A DNA stretch of 64,000 nucleotides from Pilimelia anulata (GCF_014647895.1 NZ_BMQB01000014.1:49218-113217); one strand, 5' to 3'. Positions 35,671 through 43,610 are shown, numbered from the stretch's first letter. Made by a program: numbers and translations. Notes: generated by a model not told the origin, from the letters alone.

Positions 35671-36468
35671 CTACCAGCCGGCGGGCATGGTCCCGCCGAG
35701 CGCCCTGATGCCGCTCTTGATCGGGTCGATGAACGCGCTGATCTGCGCGTAGTGGCCGGGGTTGTTCGCCCGGGCGCAGCCGACGCCCCAGCTCGTCAGG
35801 CCGACCACGACCCAGCGGTCGCCGTCGCGCGCGGCCAGCGGACCGCCGGAGTCGCCGCCGCAGGTGTCGATGCCGCCCTTGGCGAGGTCGCCGGCGCAGA
35901 TCTCGGCCGGGCCGACGACCTCCGGGCAGGAGGCGTCCGGGATGTACGGCAGGTCGACCTCGCGCAGCAGGTTCGTGCCCTGCCCGCCCTCGCTGGTCCG
36001 GCCCCAGCCCATCGCGCGGAACGTCGGGGTGGCGTCGTACCCGGCATCGGTCGGGAGGGCGACCGGGGCGATGTCGGTGACCGGCTGGTCCAGCTTGAGC
36101 ACCGCCCAGTCGGCGACGTCGTCCGGCAGCGGGCCGCTGGGCGGCGGGGGCTTGCCGTACTTCACGCCGACCACGTTGCGCTTGGTGCCCTGCCGGTGGT
36201 CGACCCGGCCGAGGCTGGCCGTGCTCCCGTCGTGGCCGTCCTCGAAGCAGTGCGCGGCGGACAGGACGATGTCGCGGGAGACGAGCAGCCCGCCGCACTG
36301 GTAGATGCCGATCTTGAGGAACGCCATCCACGGGTAGGCGCCCTCGGCGGCGGCCTTGCCGCCCACGATCCCGCGTGGCGGGTCGGCCGCGGCCGGGGCG
36401 GCGAGCAGCCCGGCGATCAGGGCCGCGGCGCCGGCCGCCGCGACGGCGGACAGAATACGAAACTTCAT
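35671..36468 (-). CDS. Secreted trypsin-like S1 protease 1
   Basis: 265 residues from ATG 36468. Signal peptide ends A-A-A, then a five-residue propeptide D-P-P-R-G before the mature start I-V-G-G-K. Catalytic triad H73 (LSAAHC), D120 (DVADWAV) and S207 (GGDSGGPL). Asp201, six before the serine, sits at the S1 pocket bottom, so Lys/Arg specificity is expected. Disulphide cysteines are in usual places. Last of a same-strand group of four secreted-protein genes; 82 bases separate it from trypsin 2. Confidence 0.93.
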   Translation of the reverse strand: MKFRILSAVAAAGAAALIAGLLAAPAAADPPRGIVGGKAAAEGAYPWMAFLKIGIYQCGGLLVSRDIVLSAAHCFEDGHDGSTASLGRVDHRQGTKRNVVGVKYGKPPPPSGPLPDDVADWAVLKLDQPVTDIAPVALPTDAGYDATPTFRAMGWGRTSEGGQGTNLLREVDLPYIPDASCPEVVGPAEICAGDLAKGGIDTCGGDSGGPLAARDGDRWVVVGLTSWGVGCARANNPGHYAQISAFIDPIKSGIRALGGTMPAGW

Positions 36469-36550
36469 GACTACTCCCGGAAGGAGGGGTGGCGCGACGC
36501 CGGGTGGCGCCGCGGGTCTGCGGACGTCCGGCAAGACGTCGGGCAGGGGC

Positions 36551-37336
36551 TCACCAGCCGGCGGGCATGGTCCCGCCGAGGGCTCGGATCGCCTCCCTGA
36601 TGGGGTCGATGAACGCGCTCACCTGTGCGAAGTGGGCCCCCGACGGCTGCGCGCAGCCGTACCCCCAGCTCGTGATCCCGACCACCACCCAGCGGTCGCC
36701 GTCGCGGGCGGCCAGCGGGCCGCCGGAGTCGCCCCGGCAGGGGCCGATGCCGCCCTTCGCCGGGTCGCCGGCGCAGATCTCCGCCGCCCCGACCACTCCC
36801 TGGCACTGGTCGTCGGCGATGTACGGGACGTCGACCTCGCGCAGCAGCGTCACGCTGTTGCCGTGCTCGCTGCGGGCGCCCCAGCCGATGGCCCGGAACG
36901 TCGGCGCGGCGTCGTACCGGGCGTCGGTCGGCACCGCGACCGGCGCGATGTCGGTGACCGGCTCGTTCAGCCTGACCACGGCCCAGTCGGCCACGTTCGG
37001 CACCGGCTCGCTGCCGGTACCGGGGCCGACGCCGTACTTCACGCCGGCGGCGGTGCGCTTGGTGCCCGCGGTGCGGTTCACGCTGCCGACGCTGATCGCG
37101 GTCCGGCCGCTCTCGCCCTCGAAGCAGTGCGCGGCCGACAGGACGATGTCCGGCGACACCAGCGATCCGCCGCACAGCATGCTCAGGTGCGCCATCCACG
37201 GATACGCGCCCTCGGCGGCCGGCTTGCCGCCCACGATGCCGCGCGGCGGGTCGGCCGCGGCGGGCGCGGCGAGCAGCCCGACCGACACGGCGACGGCCGC
37301 GGTCGGGGCGAGGACGTAGCGGAGACGACGATTCAC
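36551..37336 (-). CDS. Secreted S1 protease 2 with altered S1 pocket
   Basis: 261 residues from GTG 37336 with GGGAG seven bases before it. Same layout as its neighbours: signal peptide, D-P-P-R-G, I-V-G-G-K, triad H70 (LSAAHC), D117 (NVADWAV), S204 (RGDSGGPL). The pocket residue six before the serine is glycine (G198, in G-I-G-P-C) where trypsins 1 and 3 have aspartate (I-D-T-C). The enzyme is therefore not expected to prefer Lys/Arg. The rest of the fold is about 70% the same as trypsin 3. A hairpin lies upstream, so it may have its own promoter. Confidence 0.93.
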   Translation of the reverse strand: MNRRLRYVLAPTAAVAVSVGLLAAPAAADPPRGIVGGKPAAEGAYPWMAHLSMLCGGSLVSPDIVLSAAHCFEGESGRTAISVGSVNRTAGTKRTAAGVKYGVGPGTGSEPVPNVADWAVVRLNEPVTDIAPVAVPTDARYDAAPTFRAIGWGARSEHGNSVTLLREVDVPYIADDQCQGVVGAAEICAGDPAKGGIGPCRGDSGGPLAARDGDRWVVVGITSWGYGCAQPSGAHFAQVSAFIDPIREAIRALGGTMPAGW

Positions 37337-37426
37337 CAGGACTCCCGGGGAGTGTGGGCGGTGCGGGCTGCGGCTTGCGCCGGCCGGCCGGGGCCGGGGC
37401 GATGTCGGTACGGCGGGCCGCGGGAG

Positions 37427-37464
37427 CGGTGGGGCGGGTCCACCCAGCATTTCCCGCCCCACCG
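37427..37464 (-). terminator. Hairpin terminator after secreted 195-residue gene
   Basis: CGGTGGGGCGGG / CCCGCCCCACCG with a 14-nt loop, 40 bases after the stop at 37504 (minus strand). It splits the protease group into two transcription units. Confidence 0.7.
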
Positions 37465-37503
37465 CCCGGCTCCCGGTGCCCGCCGTCCGCCGTGGACGGT
37501 GGC

Positions 37504-38091
37504 TCAGTCGACCTTGGCGTAGCCGCTGTCCGGCGCGGCGTCGAGGCTCAGCGGCGGCTCGTCGGCGTCCTCGCGCGGGTACGCCAGGTTGGCGTTGTAG
37601 CCGAGGTCGCTCGGGCTGTTGATGCAGGACAGCGGGAAGGTGAACGTGTTGGTGCCCCCGCTGAACACGGCGTCGCCGTCGCACATGGTGGTGATCGTCC
37701 CGTCGTCGTGGTTCTCGAAGACGCGGGCGACGACCCCCTCGGCGGTGTAGGTGCCGTAGAACAGGGTGTACTCGGGCTGGCCGTCGCTGTTGGTGTCGAG
37801 GTTGATCCACGCGCTCGCCACGCCGTCCTGCCACGCCCCGTCCGTCTGCGGGTCGGTCGGCTTCGCGGCCTTGAAGCTGAACTCCAGGCCGTCGCCGGTA
37901 CGGCGCCCGTTCGCCGCGACGAGGTCGCCCTCCGGCTGCTCCACGGGCTCGTTGGTCGTGGCGTCGACGGTGTCGCCGGTGGGGTCGACGACGGGCGACG
38001 CGCCGCCGGCGAGGGCCGGCGCGGCGGATCCGACGCAGAGCGCCGGTACCGCGAGGGCGGCGATCAGCAGGCGGCTGGTCAGGTACTTCAC
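37504..38091 (-). CDS. Secreted protein of unknown function in protease operon
   Basis: 195 residues from GTG 38091, with AAGGAGAG upstream. Clear signal peptide (LLIAALAVPALCVGSAAPALA). The mature part is acidic, beta-rich and starts VVDPTGDT; it holds L-D-T-N-S-D-G-Q-P-E, a calcium-loop-like turn, and two cysteines (MCDGD and LSCIN) that could form one disulphide. It lies 41 bases downstream of trypsin 3 and ends before a terminator, so it is co-transcribed with that protease from promoter box C. It may be an inhibitor, chaperone or substrate-binding partner. I do not recognise a named family. Confidence 0.75.
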   Translation of the reverse strand: MKYLTSRLLIAALAVPALCVGSAAPALAGGASPVVDPTGDTVDATTNEPVEQPEGDLVAANGRRTGDGLEFSFKAAKPTDPQTDGAWQDGVASAWINLDTNSDGQPEYTLFYGTYTAEGVVARVFENHDDGTITTMCDGDAVFSGGTNTFTFPLSCINSPSDLGYNANLAYPREDADEPPLSLDAAPDSGYAKVD

Positions 38092-38132
38092 GATTGCTCT
38101 CCTTGTGTTGATCGGGGTGCGGGACGGATCGG

Positions 38133-38924
38133 TCACCAGCCCGCGGGCATGGTGCCGCCGAGCGCGGTGATGGCGTTCTTGATCGGGGTGACGAAGCCGC
38201 TGACCCGGGCGTAGTGGCCCGGGTTGTTCGCCCGGGCGCAGCCGTGGCCCCAGCTCGTCAGGCCGACCAGCACCCAGCGGTCGCCGTCGCGGGCGGCCAG
38301 CGGGCCGCCGGAGTCGCCCTGGCAGGTGTCGATGCCGCCCTTGGCCAGGTCCCCGGCGCAGATCTCGGCCGCGCCGACGGTGTCCGCGCACTGCTCGGGC
38401 GCGACGTACGGCACGTCGACCTCGCGCAGCGCGGTCACGCTGTTGCCGCCCTCGCTGCGGGCGCCCCAGCCCATCGCCCGGAAGGTCGGTCCGGCGTCGT
38501 ACCGGTTGTCGGTCGGCACCGCGACGGGAGCGATGTCGGTGATCGGCTGGTCGAGCTTGACCACGGCCCAGTCGGCGACGTTCGCCCCCGGCGGGTCGGT
38601 CGGGTCGGGGCTGACGCCGTACTTGACGCCGGCGGCGGTGCGCTTCGTGCCCTTGGTGCGGTTGACGTCGCCGACGCTGACGGTGACCCGGCCGCTGCCG
38701 CCGGCGAAGCAGTGCGCGGCCGAGAGCACGATGTCGGGGGAGACCAGCGACCCGCCGCACAGCATGGACAGGTGGGCCGCCCAGGGGTAGGCGCCCTCGG
38801 CGGCCGGCTTGCCGCCGACGATGCCGCGCGGCGGGTCGGCAGCGGCCGCGGGCGCCGCCGGGATCGCGACCAGCGCCGCGGCGCCGGCCGCGGCGAATGC
38901 GGACAGCAGGGTACGAGAGTTCAT
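38133..38924 (-). CDS. Secreted trypsin-like S1 protease 3
   Basis: 263 residues from ATG 38924, preceded by GGAG. Signal peptide, D-P-P-R-G propeptide, I-V-G-G-K mature start. Triad H71, D118 (NVADWAV) and S205 (QGDSGGPL); D199 at the pocket bottom predicts cleavage after Lys/Arg. First gene of the operon with the 195-residue secreted protein, controlled from promoter box C (38996-39053), the most perfect of the three boxes. Closest relative in the window is protease 2. Confidence 0.93.
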   Translation of the reverse strand: MNSRTLLSAFAAAGAAALVAIPAAPAAAADPPRGIVGGKPAAEGAYPWAAHLSMLCGGSLVSPDIVLSAAHCFAGGSGRVTVSVGDVNRTKGTKRTAAGVKYGVSPDPTDPPGANVADWAVVKLDQPITDIAPVAVPTDNRYDAGPTFRAMGWGARSEGGNSVTALREVDVPYVAPEQCADTVGAAEICAGDLAKGGIDTCQGDSGGPLAARDGDRWVLVGLTSWGHGCARANNPGHYARVSGFVTPIKNAITALGGTMPAGW

Positions 38925-38995
38925 GGCGGACTCCGGGTGGGGACGGGCGCACGGGGATGATGAGGACGCCGACCGCACTCGATCGACGTCAATCA

Positions 38996-39053
38996 CTATC
39001 GCCGTTCGGATCGGGGCGCGGACAATCCCAGCGGTGTATAGCCACCGGCTATA
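38996..39053 (-). promoter_or_regulatory. Shared exoprotein promoter box C
   Basis: CTATCGC (38996-39002), AATCCCAG (39024-39031) and the perfect palindrome TATAGCC-ACC-GGCTATA (39037-39053). Spacings are 22 and 21 bases, as in boxes A and B. On the coding strand this reads palindrome, then TGGGATTGTCC, then GCGATAG as a likely -10 with the -35 region just beside the palindrome, the usual geometry for LysR activation. Confidence 0.78.
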
Positions 39054-39162
39054 GCGGTTAGCTATGCGAGGTTATGGCTCGCGCCTTCTAGCGCGGCATT
39101 TTCACGTCGACCAATTCTGTTTGCCGATGACAAGGCCGGCGCCGGACCGCGGCGCGGCTCCG

Positions 39163-41040
39163 CTATTCGGGCTCGGCGCCGTTGAGCAGGGCGAGGCCCG
39201 GGTTGCAGTCGGCGAGGACGACCTGCCGGCCCGACGGCGCGTTGTCGACCAGGATGAACGCCGTCTCGGGCAGCCCGAGAATGCGCTCGGGGTCGACCGT
39301 GAACTCGTGCACCCGGCTGGCGGTCCAGGAGGAGTCGACGCTGCGCCCGGCGTTCCACGTCCGGGTGCCGGTCCACGCCTGCCCGCGGGAGTCGGACACC
39401 CCGTCGATCCGGCGGGCCATCGGCCACGTCTCCGGGGAGCCGTGGGAATCGCGGCCCGTCGAGACCGCGAAACCGTCCCGGCCGCCGTCGCTGAAGCTGC
39501 GCCCCACGTTGACGGTCGTCTCGCTGAGCACGAAGGTGTGCTCGCGCCCGATGAAGCTCGCCGCGGCCTCGGCGTCCCGGTGGTTGTACATCTTCATGAC
39601 GCACACCGCACCGCCGGTGCCGATGGCCGCCTCGCCCGTGCCCTGCGGGTGGTCGATCATCAGCACCAGCCGCACGCCCGCCCGCCGGGCGTGCCCGGCC
39701 AGCAGGTCCAGCGTCCCCGCGCCGAGGTGGTCCACGCCGGCCACGACCAGCACCCGGGGGCGCCGCGGCTGGTCGCACAGGTGCTGGGCGAGCTGGACCA
39801 GCACCTGGTCCAGCAGGCGCTTGTCGTCGCCGCGGCCGTCCGGCGTCGCCACCACGGCCAGCGGTACCTCCGGCCACAGCGGCCCGGCCCCGTCGGCCGG
39901 CCGCACCCGCTCGGCCAGCGTGCCGAGGTGGTGGTCGATGAGCCGCACCCGGCGGCCGGTCCAGTCGTCGGTGCCCAGCGCGCCGAGCTGCTCGGCGAGC
40001 CGTTCCAGCTCGGCCGGGGCGAGCACGTCCGGCGGCGCCGCCCGGCGCAGGACCCGCATCCCGGCGGCCAGCCGCTCCAGGGTGACCGGGCCGTCCAGGG
40101 CGCGCACCAGGCCCTCGAGCACCTCCTTGGTCAGCGCCCGCTCGTGCCGCTGGTCGGCGCCGGCGGTGGCGGCGGTGAACGCGTACGTCAGGCACTCCAC
40201 CAGCTCCGGCTCGCCCAGCCCGGCCAGCAGGTCCGCGTCGGAGCCCGCCCCGGACAGGTGCACGTGCCGGGTGTCCAGGCCCCGCTCCGCCGCCAGCGCC
40301 AGCAGCCCGCCGGCCACGTCGGCGCCGGTCAGGTCCAGTACCGCGAGCCGCTGCCCCTCGCCCAGCACCGACGTCCCCAGCATCACCAGCAAGCTGGCCC
40401 AGCCGTGCCGCCGGGCGTCGCCCCCGATCACGTCCACCCGCTGGGTGGCCACCGCCGGCGCCACCGGCTCCCACCGCGGCCCGGCGCTCCGCCGCGTCGT
40501 CATCGCGTGCAGCCGGCGGGCGTGCTGGTCGACGGCCTCCTGCCACGCCGCGAAGGCCCGGTCGTACGCCGCGCGGGAAGCGTCCGCCCGCAGCCGGTAC
40601 GGGCCCAGGAACCGCGCCAGGTTCCGGCGCGCCCGCAGCCACGCCTCGGTCCGCGGCAGGACCGGCAGCGCCAGCACCAGGAGCAGCAGCCACCCGTACG
40701 TCGCGTACGCCTCGTACAGCTCCGGCTCGAACCCCTGCCCCGCGAGGAACCGCTGTACGCCGGGGCGGGTGATGACGTACACCGCCGCGGCCGCGCCGGC
40801 GAACGCGACCCGCGCCAGCAGGTGTCGCCGGGCCCAGTTCCGCTCGGCCACGAGGTTGCTGGTGTCGGGCGGCATCGGCTCCACCCACTCCGGCGCGGCG
40901 CCGGGGTCCGGGTCGATGGCCGCCGCGGGCCGGACGGGCTCGATGGCACGCCAGCCCCACCGCCGCTGCGTCGCGAACAGCGCGCCGGCCAGCCGACGCG
41001 ACCAGGAGGGCTCCGACGGGGCATCGGGTGCCAGCACCAT
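39163..41040 (-). CDS. TraD/VirD4-like ATPase with degenerate P-loop
   Basis: 625 residues from ATG 41040; a GTG at 41073 is possible. Two membrane helices (LLARVAFAGAAAAVYVITR and YGWLLLLVLALPVLP) are followed by a large cytosolic domain. The position of Walker A reads I-G-G-D-A-R-R-H-G-W-A-S, with the lysine replaced by tryptophan; Walker B is P-R-V-L-V-V-A-G-V-D-H-L. The C-terminal region (MYNHRDAEAAASFIGREHTF, then T-V-N-V-G-R-S-F-S) has the layout of the TraM-recognition segment of conjugative coupling proteins. No relaxase or other transfer gene is near. Likely an actinobacterial conserved protein that has lost ATP hydrolysis, or a plasmid relic. Confidence 0.55.
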   Translation of the reverse strand: MVLAPDAPSEPSWSRRLAGALFATQRRWGWRAIEPVRPAAAIDPDPGAAPEWVEPMPPDTSNLVAERNWARRHLLARVAFAGAAAAVYVITRPGVQRFLAGQGFEPELYEAYATYGWLLLLVLALPVLPRTEAWLRARRNLARFLGPYRLRADASRAAYDRAFAAWQEAVDQHARRLHAMTTRRSAGPRWEPVAPAVATQRVDVIGGDARRHGWASLLVMLGTSVLGEGQRLAVLDLTGADVAGGLLALAAERGLDTRHVHLSGAGSDADLLAGLGEPELVECLTYAFTAATAGADQRHERALTKEVLEGLVRALDGPVTLERLAAGMRVLRRAAPPDVLAPAELERLAEQLGALGTDDWTGRRVRLIDHHLGTLAERVRPADGAGPLWPEVPLAVVATPDGRGDDKRLLDQVLVQLAQHLCDQPRRPRVLVVAGVDHLGAGTLDLLAGHARRAGVRLVLMIDHPQGTGEAAIGTGGAVCVMKMYNHRDAEAAASFIGREHTFVLSETTVNVGRSFSDGGRDGFAVSTGRDSHGSPETWPMARRIDGVSDSRGQAWTGTRTWNAGRSVDSSWTASRVHEFTVDPERILGLPETAFILVDNAPSGRQVVLADCNPGLALLNGAEPE

Positions 41041-41160
41041 GAAGAGTCCCGGGGGTATGTGGACGCGGAACACCCATTGTGGAGGACGGACCGGGCGACC
41101 GGTACGAACATCGCATGATCCGCCACATATCCCGGCCGAACGGGTACCCGCTCGTCGGGG

Positions 41161-41710
41161 TCAGCGGCGGCGGTCCGCCGCCGGCCGCCCCAGTTCCCGC
41201 TCCACCGCGCGGATCGAGCGGGCGCGCTGGAGCAGGCAGAGCCGATCGGGGTCGTGTACCTCCCGGCCGAGCACGCCGGACAGCCAGTCCCGGTCCCGGT
41301 GGGCCGCCCGGTCGGCGCGGACCCGGCCGGCGGAGGTGAGATTGGAGGCGAAGATTCCCGCGGCCGACTTCGGCAGGAAGTCCGTACCGCCGCCGCCCCG
41401 CCGGCGTGGTCGCGATCCCGCGCTGCTCGACCTCGCCGAAGCGGATCCGCAGCGCGCCGGGGCTGAGCGTCCCGTCCGCGCCCCGGAACGCCGCGGGCTC
41501 GGCCAGTGCCCGGAACGAGGTCTGCCGGAGCAGCAGGTCGGGCCCGTCCCACCGCGGCGGCCCCTGGATGCGGTCGATCATCGGCACCCCGAGCTGCCCC
41601 ATGCGGGCGTAGAGCGCGTCGATGTCCAGCACCCAGCAGCCCCATGGCACATTCGCGCACGCGTCGTGCGGATGGGCATCCGCGAAGCACGAGGCGAATG
41701 CTCGCAGCAA
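41161..41710 (-). pseudogene. C-terminal fragment of DUF1338 (HglS/YdcJ-type 2-oxoadipate dioxygenase)
   Basis: One frame (about 41710 to 41390) gives PPRWDGPDLLLRQTSFRALA and LRIRFGEVEQRGIATTPAGR, the hallmark C-terminal motifs of 2-oxoadipate dioxygenase/decarboxylases, including the metal-ligand glutamate of G-E-V-E-Q-R-G. The next family block, D-F-L-P-K-S-A-A-G-I-F-A-S-N-L, appears one frame off and runs to a stop at 41161. The shift falls in a GGC-GGC-GGC-GG run near 41386-41398. The N-terminal half is missing and the rox gene ends 24 bases away. A truncated and frameshifted relic. Confidence 0.8.
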
Positions 41711-41733
41711 CAGCCCCCCGGTTCCCGCGTTTC

Positions 41734-43263
41734 TCAGGGGTTGGTGGGCTCGCCGAACCAGCGGGCGAGGTGGTCGTCCAGGCCCTGCTGGTCGTCGCCG
41801 ATCCACGCGACGTGGCCGTCCGGGCGCAGCAGGACGCACGGAGCGTCCAGTACCGCCGTGGCGTCCGCGAGGTGGTCGACCCGGTCCGACCAGCCGCCGA
41901 CGCCCAGGCGTTCGGTGCGATCCAGCAGCAGGCCCCGGCCGCGGTGCAGCAGGTCGTAGAGGCGGCCCTGTCGCACGTCCAGGTCGCGCATTCGGCGGCC
42001 GAGCAGGTCCGGGCCCGCGCCGAGGTCGTACCGGATGTCGATCGCGGTGATCTTCTCGATCAGCCGGCGATTCACCTCGTCGATGTCCATCAGTTCGGTG
42101 AGCAGCCGGCGGACGGCCCGCGGGCCCGGTCCGGTGGCGAGCAGCTCCGTCTGGGCGCGGGTGTTGTCCAGGACGTCCCCGGCGACCGGATGACGTTCGG
42201 CGTGGTACGTGTCCAGCAGCGCCCCCGGTGCCCAACCGCGGACCTGTGCGGCCAGTTTCCAGCCGAGGTTGAACGCGTCCTGGACGCCCAGGTTGAGGCC
42301 CTGTCCGCCGATGGGCGGATGAATGTGTGCCGCGTCGCCGGCCAGCAGCACCCGCCCGACCCGATAGCGCTCGGCCAGCCGCGTGGCATCCCCGAAACGG
42401 GACAGCCAGCGCGGGGAGTGCACGCCGAAGTCGGTTCCGGCGATCGCGCGCAATTGTTGCGCGAAGTCCGCGAGGGTGGGCGGCTCCGCGCGATCGCTGA
42501 CTCCCGCGGCGGGGACCACGACGCGGTACACCCGGTCGCCGAACGGCTGGAGGCTGAGTCGCCGGTCGGTCCGGTGGACCTCGGCCACCCCGGCGGCGAT
42601 CTCCTCCCGCGGCACGCCCACTTCCATTTCGCCCATCAGCGTCTCGGTCCGCGAGGGCTCGCCGGGGAAGCCGACACCGAGCAGTTTGCGCACCGTACTG
42701 CGCCCGCCGTCACAGCCGACGAGATAGCGGGTACGCAGCCGCTCCCCGTCGGCCAGCTCGACGGTCACGCCGTCGTCGTCCTGCGCGAAGGCGGCGACCG
42801 CGCAGCCGCGCCGGACCCGGGCGCCCAGGTCGATCGCGTGCTCCTCGAGAAGCTGGACGATGACCGGCTGGGGAATGCCCAGCAGGTAGGCGTGCGCGGT
42901 GTCCAGGCCCGCCGGCGCGGGCTTGTCGATGGCGGCGAAGAAGCCGCCGGCCGGGCGCCGCCGCCCGCGTTCGAGAACGCGCTCCAACAGTCCGCGCATC
43001 GCCATCAATTCGATGGTGCGGATGTGCAGCCCGACGATGCGGACGAACGATGCGGGCTCGGTGTCCTTCTCCAGGACGAGTACCCGTACGTCGTGCAGCC
43101 GCAGTTCGGCGGCCAGCATCGCCCCGGTCGGGCCGCATCCGGCGATGATCACGTCGTACGTGCGGGGCGCACGGTCGGCGCCGGATGTCGGCGCGTCGCC
43201 CGCGGTGTCGCGCTCGGCCGTATCGGTCGACGACGGCTCGGTGGTGAACTGCGCAGGGTGCAT
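41734..43263 (-). CDS. rox: Rifampin monooxygenase (FAD-dependent, class A)
   Basis: 509 residues. FAD motifs are V-I-I-A-G-C-G-P-T-G near residue 40, YLVGCDGGRSTVRKLLGVGF (DG motif), and RVLLAGDAAHIHPPIGGQGL (GD motif). Long stretches, such as G-T-D-F-G-V-H-S-P-R-W-L-S-R-F-G-D-A-T and G-G-F-F-A-A-I-D-K-P, agree with my memory of the Nocardia and Streptomyces rifampin monooxygenases, which hydroxylate the naphthoquinone and linearise the drug. The N-terminus is about 34 residues longer than in those, so the true start may be further in. With rph it gives two routes of rifamycin inactivation. A leader ORF and hairpin precede it. Confidence 0.88.
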   Translation of the reverse strand: MHPAQFTTEPSSTDTAERDTAGDAPTSGADRAPRTYDVIIAGCGPTGAMLAAELRLHDVRVLVLEKDTEPASFVRIVGLHIRTIELMAMRGLLERVLERGRRRPAGGFFAAIDKPAPAGLDTAHAYLLGIPQPVIVQLLEEHAIDLGARVRRGCAVAAFAQDDDGVTVELADGERLRTRYLVGCDGGRSTVRKLLGVGFPGEPSRTETLMGEMEVGVPREEIAAGVAEVHRTDRRLSLQPFGDRVYRVVVPAAGVSDRAEPPTLADFAQQLRAIAGTDFGVHSPRWLSRFGDATRLAERYRVGRVLLAGDAAHIHPPIGGQGLNLGVQDAFNLGWKLAAQVRGWAPGALLDTYHAERHPVAGDVLDNTRAQTELLATGPGPRAVRRLLTELMDIDEVNRRLIEKITAIDIRYDLGAGPDLLGRRMRDLDVRQGRLYDLLHRGRGLLLDRTERLGVGGWSDRVDHLADATAVLDAPCVLLRPDGHVAWIGDDQQGLDDHLARWFGEPTNP

Positions 43264-43278
43264 GGGGTACTGCCTTTC

Positions 43279-43306
43279 GGGAGGGCCTTGTCGGCATGGC
43301 GCTCCC
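43279..43306 (-). promoter_or_regulatory. Leader hairpin between uORF and rifampin monooxygenase
   Basis: GGGAGGGCC / GGCGCTCCC pair with one C-C mismatch around a 10-nt loop. The stem starts 9 bases after the leader ORF stop and ends 15 bases before the rox start, so it could mask the rox start or act as an attenuator. The loop side also resembles a damaged RAE (ACAAGGCCC on the coding strand). Confidence 0.5.
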
Positions 43307-43314
43307 GGCGACAG

Positions 43315-43374
43315 TTACGTCGATCGCCCGACCGTGGCGGGAAGGGGGAGCACCCACATCGATACAGCGTTCAT
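43315..43374 (-). CDS. 19-residue leader peptide upstream of rox
   Basis: ATG 43374 to TAA 43315 encodes MNAVSMWVLPLPATVGRST. The ribosome site GAGGAGGTGAG lies four bases before the ATG, far stronger than that of the rox gene itself (AAAGGCAG). A -10-like TATAGC lies 50-60 bases further upstream. The uORF is on the same strand, 51 bases before rox, and the hairpin at 43279-43306 lies in between. Such leaders are typical of attenuation, where ribosome stalling changes folding of the transcript. Nothing but the arrangement supports this. Confidence 0.6.
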   Translation of the reverse strand: MNAVSMWVLPLPATVGRST

Positions 43375-43539
43375 GGGTCTCACCTCCTCGGGCGGTGTCA
43401 CGGCCGACTGCTGAAGCTATAAGCCCGGGCGCCCACTCGTCCAGTCATTTACCAGCCATCCCTCGCGGGGCCGGCCCGGCGCGTCTCGTCGGCGCGTTGC
43501 GGGTCCCAAGTGCCCGGTGCGCTGCCGGAGGCAGAGGAG

Positions 43540-43610
43540 AGACGGGTGCCGGATTCGAACCGACGTTCGCCGCTTTGCAGGCGGCTCCCTAACCACTCGG
43601 GCAACCCGTC
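43540..43610 (-). tRNA. tRNA-Cys (GCA)
   Basis: 71 nt. Acceptor arms GACGGGT / ACCCGTC with the U73 discriminator typical of cysteine tRNAs, anticodon stem GCCGC-CTGCAAA-GCGGC with anticodon GCA, and T arm GTCGG-TTCGAAT-CCGGC. CCA is not encoded. A -10-like TACACT is seen upstream on the minus strand. Confidence 0.96.

Noticed and set aside
43270..43300. RAE-like sequence before rifampin monooxygenase
   Set aside because: Only ACAAGGCCC and some flanking bases fit and one insertion is needed; it also lies inside the leader hairpin, 20 bases from the start codon, too close for a promoter element. Kept only as a remark.
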